From positions 137,709,402-137,773,401 of the forward strand of contig NC_133122.1 in the NCBI RefSeq assembly GCF_033568475.1: a stretch of 64,000 bases of DNA, written 5' to 3'. Made by a program: the position numbers and the translations under genes. Positions 11,792 to 23,346 of this stretch are shown here, piece after piece (the first letter of the stretch is position 1; every line of letters begins with the position of its first letter). Source of the stretch: Henckelia pumila (lineage: Eukaryota; Streptophyta; Magnoliopsida; Lamiales; Gesneriaceae). Under the pieces are notes generated by a model that saw only the letters and a list, made by a program, of their open reading frames with translations, was not told the DNA's origin and searched no databases.

Positions 11792-12954
11792 TGTCACGCC
11801 CCAAAAACGAGCCTAGTTGACATCGGCGTTGTTTAACAATTTAAAATTGAAACAACAAGCCTCATAGTACAAGTCTTGCCAAAAATCAGTCTATTTCATA
11901 AATCATAACTATTTTTACAGAGAAAAAACACAAGTGCGACAATACGGAAGTGAAACTGAAATTTGAAGTAAAAATATTTCTTCAACTTGAACTGATCCAT
12001 CCTTACCAACCTCAGAACTTATTCTGTTCTTCGTCATCTAACTCATCTTCATTCTAATCTGGGGAGCAAAGTAAGGGGGTGAGTGTTTTGGAAAACACTC
12101 AGCAAGTGGGGACCGATCGAGCACGATAAACACCAAAATATATTTACATGTACTCATGTATATTTTATAATCTCGAAACAAAATAAGCATGCTGAATTCG
12201 AACAAATACGAAGCAAATATTGCACTGTTAATTATCTCATTTTCCGTGGTTCTACTGATCAGTCCCCTATATGTTACTCCTCTAAGGGGCGAGGCCAAAG
12301 GAACGGTTATTATAACCCACCGCATCAGGGCCATATCAAATCAAATCAAATCATCGGAAATTCCTTAACCATTTCTAAATCGACTCTTAACAATGCATCT
12401 CAAATATTTCCAAATAATTCTAACATGCTTCAAATAATATCACGAATAGCCAACAAATAATATATATCAAAGTGAAACGAATATTATCATGCCGATCGAA
12501 TTTTCAAAAGTATAAGTATTTATGTTATAAAACTTAACTCACACGCAAAAATAAATATAAGTGTAGAAACTTATATCACACAAAAGAAAGGTAGAAGCCC
12601 ACTTACTCGGAAAATCTTGTTGAATCGATAACTGATATAAAATTCTTCTAAAAGCTTCATCTACTCTTTGCCAAGCCCAACTCTTTGATGCCACAAGAAC
12701 TTAACTCTTAGAAGAAATATGCATGTCTTCCATATAATTTATCTCTCTTTATTTTTATGAATATTATGGATTGAAATGAGAATGTGACTAGTGTAGTATA
12801 TTTATACTAAAATTTCAAGCAACTCAAAGGGTCACATTAAATGTAAGGAATTGAATTTGGTTTAGTGGGTAGTAACTTGAGAGGGGAAACATGGGTTAGT
12901 GGGTAGGAATTTGATAAGTCATGGTGGTTTATGACAAATAGTAAGTATGGTATA
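11792..12954 (-). repeat. LTR 3, truncated
   Basis: The first 1163 bp match LTR 2 with about six differences and then end abruptly after GTATGGTATA. The next bases belong to a gypsy leader. The missing part is the promoter-proximal start of the LTR in element sense, so no outer target duplication can be found on this side. Confidence 0.88.
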
Positions 12955-13016
12955 GTGGGTCGTGGCGAGAATGCATGTGTGCGACAAACCCAGAGCGAAC
13001 TGCTTTGATACCAAGC
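12955..13016 (-). other. Gypsy leader remnant with primer-binding site
   Basis: A 62 bp remnant. On the minus strand TGGTATCAAAGC (13002-13013) begins three bases after the LTR at 13017. The rest of this element's gag and protease is absent: the tandem non-autonomous array begins directly to the left. Confidence 0.75.
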
Positions 13017-15057
13017 TGTAACGTCCCAATTTCTCAATCGAAACGTTACTCAAACATACTTACTTAAAGATTTGGTAAAAATAAAAACTTTGCAGAAGCA
13101 TCATCTTATTTATTAAAATAGCGTATAAAATGTGCACAAAATAAAATAGCATCTAAAAATATTTGCCAAAACATGGCCATCAACTAAAAAAAAATTTAAA
13201 CTTGTTTGCCTCTCATCAAATAAAAAGGTTTAAAACATTTTCCATTCTAAAGCATTCACACTCATGCATTGCCCGTTGGACCGACCCCTGCCTCTTCTTC
13301 ATGTCCGCCCACATAATCATCAATAAAAGCATCCACATCATCATTAACTGCACCATTCAAGTATAGTGAGTCAAAAGACTCAACAAGAGCATGCAGAAAA
13401 GGATTTTCTAACTTTAAAAGGAAACATTAACTTAAACTCCCATGCAATAAACATAACTTTAATATAGCCATATCATAAAAATATTTGGGGAGATGAAGTA
13501 TGAGTAATGTGGTAATCGTCATAACGAACCATTCATAGTTTCCTGTTGATCAGACAAGCATATGGCATTAAGCCCGTAAACTTTCGTTCTTTGGATAGCC
13601 GCTTCGGAGCTCAACCCAAAGTGCTTATTCCGTATAACCAACCCGTGAGCCATGTTTGGATAGCCGCTCCGGAGCTCATCCCGAAGTGCATACCCCATAT
13701 AATCACGACAAGACGCATAAATCATCAAAATATTTTCCATGCATCATATCATTCATCTTATCATGTCATTTCATAAATCTCGTACATGTTCATAAAGTTT
13801 CCCGTGATGCTACATGCTTAAAATCCGTCAAAACATTTCATGAGAAATTAACTTTCATGAGAAAATCACATAATCATGCATTACATAACTTGACCGATCC
13901 ACGTGAGGCATTCCGTCCGTTTCGGACCTTCAAAACTTTAAAATTCTTCATGAACATTCTTAAAAAATAATTAAAATACATTAAAGTATAAAAATCATGA
14001 TTTTTAGGACTCAAAAACTCATAAAATGGGATGGTAATTTCGAACTTGCGGCGCGTCCGCGCACTCAACCAGCGCGGGCGCGCCGTACGCTCGCAAAGTG
14101 GGCGCGGGCGCGCTGCGTAACAGCGCGGGCGTGCTGCGTAACAGCACGGGCGCACCTACTGCTCACAGATTTACGCGACACAGGCCGTCGCGTCTCCTTT
14201 TCCAAAAACTGATCTTTTCTGCATTTTTTTCAAAATCCACAATGCTTTGGGACGTTTTTCCATTAAAAATATCATTCTACAACATCATAAACTCAAAATA
14301 ACTTATACCAATGCATCAAACATTTCAAAGATTTTGAATCAAAACCTTCAAAACTACTTTTACCCAAAAATCTGATTTATTGCCTTCAAATCTTTCAAAA
14401 CTCGATAAACATGAACCGAACACCTCAGAAGTACTTCACGTATCACAATCAAGCAACATACTCATAGAAATTTTCAAGAAAACATTCATAGATCATCAAT
14501 CAAATACCTAGGGTTTTACCTTGAAAATAACTATATTTTTGAATGGGTTTAAAAACAGTAAAAACTTGCCTGGATTGATTCGATTGGAAATAACCTGAGC
14601 GGTAGGACGATCTAGCCTCGAGCCTCTGAAGAACCCTAGCCTTGATGCAGCGTTTGAGAGAGATTTTGAGGAAGAAAAGTGAGCGTTCAAATGAGAGTTC
14701 AGAATAAAATTTCTGAACGCTTTTCTTTTGTGACTAATGGGCTCCAACACGGCCCATTAGTTACATTTAAAATCCTTTAAAATTTTACTCCCCCACTCAA
14801 TAAAATACACTGCATCCCTTTAATCTTAATTTAACATATTTTTCTTAACTCGATTCAAGGCTAGACTCGTACCTACGACCCAAAATTAATACAAATCTGA
14901 AAACTTTAAAAAAAATAACATAGCAATCACATAATTCCAGGCATCCAATAATTCACATAATTCCACATAACAATTAAATATTCTAAATAACATGCATTAA
15001 ATCATATAATTAAATCAATTAATCGTGATTAAGCTAGTGGACTTTTTGGACCTTACA
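13017..15057 (-). repeat. 5' LTR of a gypsy element
   Basis: 2041 bp from TGTAACGTCCC to GGACCTTACA on the plus strand. The primer-binding site lies on the left, so on the minus strand this is a 5' LTR. A GC-box array lies inside at 14048-14155. It is probably the missing 5' LTR of the minus-strand pol relic at 2812-5021, because strand and order agree. Right of it the sequence changes to the old intergenic repeat family. Small ORFs inside look like chance ORFs. Confidence 0.8.
14048..14155 (-). repeat. GC-rich box array in gypsy LTR
   Basis: A GC-rich island in an otherwise AT-rich LTR, built from repeated GCGCGGGCGCGC-type boxes. Two of them are followed by CTGCGTAACAGC. The same kind of box appears in the Athila/Tat-like element at 53108-53293 and 56866-57200. 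Confidence 0.8.
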
Positions 15058-15985
15058 AATATAATATGCCATTTATCTTCAAAATAAACAAGCCTTTTTT
15101 CTCCATTCTCAATGCGATGTTAATTATAATGGGAAAATATAATTTACGCCATATTCTTTACTAAAGTAGTATAAAGTAGCGGTGCAAAATGAAAACAAAA
15201 TGAGTGAAACAACCGATAAATTTAATATCTATCCAAGTCAACGAAAAATTGCAGATCGACTGGATGAAGAAAAAGATTGATAAAATAAATCCGATTGCAC
15301 ATGATTGAAAACATTGATTTATTCTCAAGTAATTGAATTTCTCAAAGTTTGGTTGGATATAGAAACGGAAAAGGTGCTTTGCAGGAGAGTTTAAAAAAAC
15401 ACACTAGAAGAAATTTTACAGAGCCATTATGCAAGCAACCAAACCCACTGTAATAACCTGAAATAAACAGAAAGAAATCAAATACAGGATCGAACTACTC
15501 CTCTTTCAACTTGCGACGTAAAAACAGAATAAATAAAGAAAAAACAGATATTGAAACAGAAGATTGATCAAGCAATTTGCAAATAATAAAAAACAAAATT
15601 CAGATGATACACAAAATCCACATGAAACCAATACCGAATAAACCATAGGGACACAGGAAGGACATCTTGAGCAAGTCGGAGAGCAGCACAACCTAGAAAA
15701 GAGAGCATGCATTATTGGTGGAGATTTGAAAAGGTACAATATTTTGAATCTTTGATAAAGTGGGGACAATTCGATTTGGGTGGGAAGTTGAAGGTAGATG
15801 TGGGGCCACGAGTCTTCTACCAAAATAAATATAGATTTTTGGAAAATTTGAAAATTTTAAAGAGAAGGTGAGTATCATTTTTTAGACGAAATTCAAACAA
15901 CAAAAGGTTAACATCTCGGCATTATATTTAATTTAACTATCTCAAAAAGTAACACATTCCCAAATAATATAATAGGCCATCTATC
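15058..15985. repeat. 0.9 kb gene-like repeat unit, copy A
   Basis: Copy A of a unit that recurs at 16010-16590 (inverted), 19213-19840 and as a tandem series at 20586-23346. Landmarks are TTCTCCATTCTCAATGCGATG, TGCACATGATTGAAAACATTG, CAACTTGCGACGTAAAAA, GCATGCATTATTGGTGGAG and AGTGGGGACAATTCGATTTG. On the minus strand several copies keep a short Cys-rich reading frame (LFSRLCCSPTCSRCPSC) next to a T-rich tract ending TTTTCTAG, which looks like an intron end. This suggests a captured or duplicated gene start. No protein family was recognised. Confidence 0.75.
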
Positions 15986-16009
15986 TTCAAAATAAACAAG
16001 TCTGTTATC

Positions 16010-16590
16010 CCTAAGGTTGCCTCAGCATTGGTTTCATGTGGATTTTCCCATGATCTGAATTTTGTTTTTAATTATTATTATTTGCAAAATGCTTGACTGA
16101 TTTCTTGATTTGATCTTCCGTTTCAATATCCGTTTATTCCTTCTTTATTTTGTTTTTATGGCACAAGTTGAAAGAGAAGTGGTTCGTTCTCGTATTTGAC
16201 TTCCTATCTGATTATTTTCAGATTATTATTACAGTAGGTTTGGTAGCTTGAATATTGGCTCTGTAAAATGTCTCTGGTGTGTGTTTTTAAACTCTTCTGC
16301 AAAGTACATTTGTCCTTTCTAGATCTAGATTCCCCCAAACTTTGAGAAATCCAGTTATTCGAGAATAAATCAAAGGTTTTAATCATTTTCAATTAGATTC
16401 ATTTTGTTAATTTTTTTCTTCATCCAGTTGATCTGCAATGTGTCGTGGACTTGGATGGATATGAAATTTATTGGCTGTTTCACTCATTTTATTTTGATTT
16501 TCCCATTACTTTATACTACTTTAGTAACGATATGGCGTAAATTATATTTTTCCATTATAATTAACATCGCATTGAGAATGGAGAAAAAGT
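16010..16590. repeat. Inverted repeat unit, copy B
   Basis: The reverse complement of this stretch aligns with copy A from about 15094 onward at roughly 85 percent identity by eye. It shares specific variants with copy C (GGGGGAATCTAGA, GCTACCAAACCTAC). With copy A it forms an imperfect inverted repeat with a spacer of roughly 0.3 kb. Confidence 0.75.
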
Positions 16591-18711
16591 ACTTATATCT
16601 GGTTCGATTTTTTCCCCTAATTTTATTTGAAATATGCCTTTTGTTTTATGACTGAGATGTACATACATTAATTAGATAGGTATGTTTTTTGAAACGATTC
16701 ATTTATTGCACCTTTTTATGTTTAATAATGAACAAATTAGGCATTGGACTGTTAGTCAGAGAAAATCTCAGAACTTGGTTGATAAAATGTGCAAAAGAAC
16801 ACTATTTTGTTAATATAAACAGATTTTTTTGGTAACAATTCATTTCCTATCTTAAGGTAAGCATATATCATTGAAGTTTCATTTTGTAATATTACTAGCA
16901 ATCTCTGTTTTGTTCTATTCATTATTTTTTATTCAGATTTTTTTTTATGGAAACATAATAAATTTTTCTTGAGTGTAACCTGCAAGGTCCTTCTGATTTT
17001 TTTTAATGATGTTTTAGGATTTGATGCCGGTGATGGCAAAAGAAAGAAACAGTGGAAGAGGGTCGGCCAAAGCGATTCTGTTGATTTCAGAATAAGGAGG
17101 AGCTGAGAAATTGATTGGTTGTGGAGTGTGTGTGGGGGGGTTGATTGAGTGTGGTTCAAGGGGATGGATCTCAATTCCTTTGGGTTTCTTGCAGGCAAAA
17201 AGGTATATTATTTCACACCATATTAGTTTTATGACACTGTTTTTCTTTAAGCAGAATATTGGAGCTTGTTTTGCATTTTCTACATATGTTTTTGGTTTGC
17301 TTGCATTTGTATGATATTTTAATTTTTTTTTTAATTTGTTCATTGCAATGGGGTGAACAATGTTTCAAAGAAATGCGTTTTGCTTGAAATAATGTGCATA
17401 ATCGAGGCTATATTCTGCTTGAAATAATGTGCATAATCGACGCTATATTCTATATTATTGTCAATTGCTTTAACTCATATGGTGTTCACTTAATGTTAAG
17501 GATGTGCGGTAGCTTTTAAAGAAAGACCACAACCTTATTGTTTATCCCATCCAAACACGCTATTGGTGTTAAATAATTCACTTTTTAGGGCTGACCATCT
17601 TTTTTGATTAGTTGATCGTGTTACATGAGCTAAACACGGGCGATTTGTAACCTTTGGATTAGACGATCTAGTCGTTCATATTCAATGACACATCCATGAT
17701 AATTGATTTGAAAATATGGGTCTTTTCCAAAAGCTGTAAGTTGAATAATTTGTAGTTGTAAGATAAGGGGTAAGAAAGTTAAAGACATATTTATTTGAAT
17801 ATATTCTGTTATCAACGACACATGTATGATAGATGTTGAATTCAATTCACCTTGTAGTTTTATGTGTGTATGTCTAATGGTGTTGACTTGATAAATTGTT
17901 TTTCTATTTTTATTGCATTTTGACGATAATATTTTTGTATTTGTTGGCTGCCCGGATGCAAAACTTAGCTCCTATTAAAGACAACCCATCATTTCTTATC
18001 CTTTGCTTTGAAATATTCCTCTGTTCTCTTATGTTTTCAAATGGTTAATGTTTTTTCCATTTTAATTCTTGTCCATGTTTGTTTAGGAGATTACCCACTC
18101 GTGACAATGCATATGGTGCTAGTGGGAACCAAGGATATGGATTCATAACCAACCGGGGAAGTTTACTTTTACTTTTTTTCTTTTTAAAATAAAACTTTTC
18201 ATGCACTTCTTGCGTACTTCTGTTTATTTCCCTTTCATTTGTCACCTTCTTGGTTAAAACCCTACCTATGGAATGGGGTTTGTATGTCCTTTGAAGTATC
18301 GTTCATCAGTTTATCAATTTGGCATGGGAGACGACTACTTTTGTCAATCAAATTATTTAAAATCTTTGATTGCCTGGTGTTTTATTAGTTTTTAAAGTGC
18401 TTAGTCAAATTCTTTTTGGTAATTTTTTGCCTGGTGTTTTATTTATATTTAAAATGCTTGGTATACGATGGTTTATTTTCAAGCCATCTGCTCATACTGG
18501 CATGTTTCGATCTCATTGTCCTTCAAAAGTGTTTTGTGCATTATTTTTTTCTTTGTTTTACTTTCTATGTACGAAAAACACTGGAGTTAGAGCTGAATTT
18601 AAGTATCGGGAATGCGTGCACTTTTGCAAACATAGCACACACCATTCAAAACTTAGCATTTTGTGAGTTTAAAAAGTGTTAGGCGAATTTGTTATTTTTA
18701 TTATTATCAAC
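16591..18711 (+). other. Intergenic or gene-remnant segment with exon-like islands
   Basis: T-rich sequence resembling plant intron DNA, with two short exon-like islands. One starts at 17018 after GTTTTAG and in one frame encodes FDAGDGKRKKQWKRVGQSD before a stop. The other, 18087-18160, lies between GTTTAG and a GT and encodes RLPTRDNAYGASGNQGYG and a few more residues without a stop. Neither was recognised. They could be remnants of a host gene whose first part is the repeat unit of copy B. This rests on composition and splice-like sites only. Confidence 0.25.
17381..17450. repeat. 35 bp direct tandem duplication
   Basis: Two adjacent 35 bp copies (17381-17415 and 17416-17450) beginning TGCTTGAAATAATGTGCATA differ by one base. 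It is a simple recent duplication. Confidence 0.9.
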
Positions 18712-19208
18712 TGCAATTTCATATGTGATTATGTTAAATGTCAATTAACTCCCAATGTTTTTGATTACTAGTGAGATTGACTTGTGTATGAAAAAGTGAA
18801 AAACAATGTAGTTGTGATTAAGATACTTCATTGACACTAATTATTTATATGTCATGATTTTGACGCGCATTTCGAGCACCTCGGCCAAACCATACGAATT
18901 ATATGAATCAGTGAGAGGTATTATACTCTTTGTGAGAGATGTGAGTTTTATCTGATACCATATGTTGAGGTAAAATAGTTCAGAATGTTCCCAAATAGCC
19001 TTTGAAGCGAAATACGGATGAAATGTGGCTTTGGCCGAGGTGCTCGCAATGCGTGTCAAAATCATGACATGTAAATATTTTGTGTCATGAAGTATCTTAA
19101 TCACAACTACATTGTTTTTCACTCTTTCCTACACATGTCAATCTCACAAGTAATCAAAAACATTTGGAGTTAATTGACATTTTACATAATCACATATATG
19201 AAATTGCA
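18712..19208. mobile_element. 497 bp fold-back (MITE-like) element
   Basis: Arms of about 180 bp (18712-18893 and 19028-19208) are near-perfect reverse complements around a centre of roughly 135 bp. The outer ends read TGCAATTTCATAT and its complement ATATGAAATTGCA. The inner arms share GTTGTGATTAAGATACTTCA and GAGCACCTCGGCC (with their complements). No transposase is present. A clear flanking duplication was not found, so the superfamily is open. Copy C of the 0.9 kb unit starts only a few bases beyond the right end. Confidence 0.8.
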
Positions 19209-19212
19209 CTAG

Positions 19213-19840
19213 ATAAAATAAATCTAATTTCACATGATTAAAACCCTTGATTTATTCTCATGTAATTGGATTTCTCAATGTTTGGGGGAATCTAGAAAGG
19301 GGAAAGGTGCTTTGCAAGAGAGTTTAAAAACACACACCAGAAGAGATTTTACAGAGCCATTATGCGAGCTACCAAACCTACCATAATAACCTGAAAATAA
19401 ACAGAAGGAAGTCATATACGGGATCAAACTGCTCCTCTTTCAACTTGCGCCATAAAAATAGAATAAAGAAGCATTTTGCAAATAATAAAACACAAAATTT
19501 AGATGAAACCAATACCGAGGGCAACCTTAGGGACACAGAAATGAGATCTTGAGTAGGTCGGAGTGCAGCGCAGCCTAGAAAGGAGAGCATCCATTAGTGG
19601 TGGAGATTTGAAAAGGTACAATATTTTTATAAAGTGGGGACGATTCGATTGGGTGGGAAGTTGAAGGCAGGTGTGGGGCCCCGAGTCTTCTACCAAAATA
19701 AATATAGATTTTTAGAAGATTTGAAATATTTATAGAGAAGGTGAGTATCATATTTATACAAATTCAAACAATTATATATAATTTAATTTAATTATCTCAA
19801 AAAGTAACAAATTCCTAAATAATATAATAGGCCATCTATC
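19213..19840. repeat. 0.9 kb repeat unit, copy C
   Basis: Starts inside the unit at GATAAAATAAATC, directly after the fold-back element, and runs to AATATAATAGGCC. A minus-strand 70-residue frame (19378-19590) is the Cys-poor variant of the short ORF in other copies. It is closest to inverted copy B in its variants. Confidence 0.7.
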
Positions 19841-20585
19841 GCCAAAATATACCATCTCAAATTCCTTAAAACCAAATTAAATAAATATTACCTCAGCCGA
19901 GTTTACATATCGACAAGCAAGCTACCTTCTCCATGTTTTTTTTATCTTCAAATGAAATGCATGGTAAAATTTTCAAAACTAGACTCAGGTATTAAAATTA
20001 AATAAAAGATAAAACTCTAGTTTGGGATCTTTCCCAAATTTTTCCGAAATATTCACATGAGAACAATAATTCTCAATTTGATCTAAAAACATATAAATTT
20101 TATTCAAATGAATCAAATCTTCAAACTCCAGTAACCCAAGTTCCCACAAGATCTCCATATTCCACTCCCAGTGTTGTTGCTACTCGACACATCCATCCCC
20201 TTTCAAATCATACAAATTTCTTTGGAAGATGAAAAAGTAGTAGCATGTAGAAGAAAATTGCTCGTATGAACTCGAGGTCGTCTTGAATTTCAACATATCC
20301 TATCCCATGGTAGAAATGCCTGTAGTTAATTCATTATCTCATAATTGAAAGCAGTTTTCGAAAATAATCACCAATCGAAACTCAGACTGGTTTTAAAAGA
20401 TCAATCGAAAATTGAAGGAAATTATAATTGGATCGATTGAAAAGCATTGTCGGTTACGAACAAATTTAGAGGAACCTTTTGTTATTAATGTTAAGGGCAG
20501 ATACCTTTTTCCAGATTTCGTTAAACAAATTCAATACTACAAACAAAAGGAGCAAGAATCACACAGATCACATATTAGTTACTGT
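19841..20585. repeat. Segmental duplication flank, first copy, plus spacer
   Basis: 19841-20250 matches 23347-23750 in order and orientation (TACCTTCTCCATG, CTCTAGTTTGGGA, CCAGTAACCCAAGTTCCC). The pair therefore duplicates the downstream flank as well as the 0.9 kb unit. From about 20251 to 20585 the sequence is single-copy in this window. Nothing coding is recognised. Confidence 0.65.
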
Positions 20586-23346
20586 AGAATAAATCCAATT
20601 GCACATGATTGAAAACATTGACTTATTCTCTAGTAATTGAATTTCTCAAAGTTTGGTGGGATATAGAAAGGGAAAAGGTGCAAACACACACTAGAAGAAA
20701 TTTTACAGAGCCATTATGCAAGCAACCAAACCCACTGTAATAACCTGAAATAAACAGAAAGAAATCATATACAGGATCGAACTACTCCTCTTTCAACTTG
20801 CGACGTAAAAATAGAATAAATAAAGAAAAAACAGAAATTGAAACAGAAGATTGATCAAGCAATGAGTCACGCATTTTGCAAATAATAAAAAACAAAATTC
20901 AGATGATAAACAAAATCCACATGAAACCAATACCGAAGAAACCATAGGGACAAAGGAAGGACATCTTGAGCAAGTCGGAGAGCAGCGCAACCTAGAAAAG
21001 AGAGCATGCATTATTGGTGGAGATTTGAAAATGTACAATATTTTGAATCCTTGTTAAAGTGGGGACAATTCGATTTGGGTGGGAAGTTGAAGGCAGCTGT
21101 GGGGCCATGAGTCTTCTACCAAAATAAATATAGATTTTTGAAAAATTTGAAAATTTTAAAGAGAGGTGAGTATCATTTTTTATAAGAAATTCAAACAACA
21201 AAAGGTTAACATCTCGACATTATATTTAATTTAACTATCTCAAAAAGTAACACATTCCTAAATAATATAATAGGCCATTTATCTTCAAAATAAACAAGCC
21301 TTTTTTCTCCATTCTCAATGCGATGTTAATTATAATGGGAAAATATAATTTACGCCATATTCTTTACTAAAGTAGTATAAAGTAGCGGTGCAAAATGAAA
21401 ACAAAATGAGTGAAACAACCGATAAATTTAATATCTATCCAAGTCAACGACAAATTGCACATCGACTGGATGAAGAAAAAGATTGATAAAATAAATCCAA
21501 TTGCACATGATTGAAAACATTGATTTATTCTCAAGTAATTGAATTTCTCAAAGTTTGGTTGGATATAGAAAAGGAAAAGGTGCTTTGCAGGAGAGTTTAA
21601 AAACACACACTAGAAGAAATTTTACAGAGCCATTATGCAAGCAACCAAACCCACTGTAATAACCTGAAATAAACAGAAAGAAATCAAATACAGGATCGAA
21701 CTACTCCTCTTTCAACTTGCGACGTAAAAACAGAATAAATAAAGAAAAAACAGATATTGAAACAGAAGATTGATCAAGCAATTTGCAAATAATAAAAAAC
21801 AAAATTCAGATGATACACAAAATTCACATGAAACCAATACCGAAGAAAGCATAGGGACACAGGAAGGACATCTTGAGCAAGTCGGAGAGCAGCACAACCT
21901 AGAAAAGAGAGCATGCATTATTGGTGGAGATTTGTTTTGAATCTTTGATAAAGTGGGGACAATTCGATTTGGGTGGGAAGTTGAAGGCAGCTGTGGGGCC
22001 ACGGGTCTTTTACCAAAATAAATATAGATTTTTGGAAAATTTGAAAATTTTAAAGAGAAGGTGAGTATCATTTTTTATACGAAATTCAAACAACAAAAGG
22101 TTAACATCTCGGAATTATATTTAATTTAACTATCTCAAAAAGTAACACATTCCCAAATAATATAATAGGCCATCTATCTTCAAAATAAACAAGTCTTTTT
22201 TCTCCATTCTCAATGCGATGTTAATTGTAATGGGAAAATATAATTTACGCCATATTCTTTACTAAAGTAGTATAAAGTAACTGTGCAAAATGAAAACAAA
22301 ATGAGTGAAACAACCAATAAATTTCATATCTATCCAAATCAACGACAAATTGCAGATCGACTGGATGAAGAAAAAATTGATAAAATAAATCCAATTGCAC
22401 ATGATTGAAAACATTGATTTCTTCTCACTAATTGAATTTTCAAAGTTTGCTTGGATATAGAAAGGGAAAAGGTGCTTTGCGGGAGAGTTTAAAAACACAC
22501 ACTAGAAGAAATTTTACAGAGCCATTATGCAAGCAACCAAACCCACTGTAATAACCTGAAATAAACAAAAAGAAATCATATACAGGATCGAACTACTCCT
22601 CTTTCAACTTGCGACGTAAAAACAGAATAAATAAAGAAAAAACAGATATTGAAACAGAAGATTGATCAAGCAATCAGTCAATCATTTTGCAAATAATAAA
22701 AAACGAAATTCAGATGATACACAAAATCCACATGAAACCAATACCGAAGAAACCTTAGGGACGCAGGAAGGACATCTTGAGCAAGTCGGAGAGCAGCGAA
22801 GTCTAGAAAAGAGAGCATGCATTATTGGTGGGGATTTGAAAAGGTACAATATTTTGAATTCTTGATAAAGTGGGGACAATTCGATTTGGGTGGGAAGTTG
22901 AAGGCAGCTGTGGGGCCACAGGTCTTCTACCAAAATAAATATAGATTTTTTGGAAAATTTGAAAATTTTAAAGAGAAGGTGAGTATCATTTTTTATACGA
23001 AATTCAAACAACAAAAGGTTAACATCTCGGGATTATATTTAATTTAACTATCTCAAGCAGCGCAGCCTAGAAAAGAGAGCATGCATTATTGGTGGAGATT
23101 TGAAAGGTACAATATTTTGAATCCTTGATAAAGTGGGGACAATTCGATTTGGGTGGGAAGTTGAAGGCAGCTGTGGGGCCATGGGTCTTCTACCAAAATA
23201 AATATAGATTTTTGGAAAATTTGAAAATTTTAAAGAGAAGGTGAGAATCATTTTTATACGAAATTCAAGCAACAAAAGGTTAACATCTCGGCATTATATT
23301 TAATTTAACTATCTCAAAATGTAACACATTTCTAAATAATATAATA
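20586..23346. repeat. Tandem array of the 0.9 kb unit (copies D, E, F and partial G)
   Basis: Landmark GCATGCATTATTGGTGGAG recurs at about 21004, 21911, 22817 and 23083. TGCACATGATTGAAAACATTG recurs at about 20598, 21503 and 22397, so full units are 895-905 bp long. G has lost about 0.63 kb between landmarks. Copies are highly similar with small indels, including loss of about 20 bp near 21933 in E. Minus-strand reading frames of 69-119 residues recur but differ by frameshifts among copies, so coding is doubtful. Confidence 0.8.

Larger units (their letters stand above)
5022..12954 (-). mobile_element. Tandem non-autonomous LTR retrotransposon (LTR-int-LTR-int-LTR)
   Basis: Three copies of one LTR (5022-6611, 8382-10023, 11792-12954) alternate with two copies of a non-coding internal region (6612-8381 and 10024-11791, nearly identical). 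Each LTR starts TGTCACGCCCC and, where complete, ends GGTATCACA on the plus strand. On the minus strand the order is polypurine tract, LTR, primer-binding site, so the elements point left. A single element would be about 5 kb with a 1.77 kb internal region, between TRIM and LARD size. No Gag or Pol coding is detectable in any frame, so movement must have depended on another element's proteins. The third LTR is cut off at about 12954. The array sits between the RT and the primer-binding site of a gypsy relic. Confidence 0.9.

Noticed and set aside
18370..18682. Hydrophobic ORFs on the plus strand
   Set aside because: T-rich intron-like DNA gives Phe/Leu-rich frames by chance; two overlapping frames are equally open.
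22662..23047. Plus-strand ORFs in the 0.9 kb unit
   Set aside because: Not conserved across tandem copies, which differ by frameshifts.
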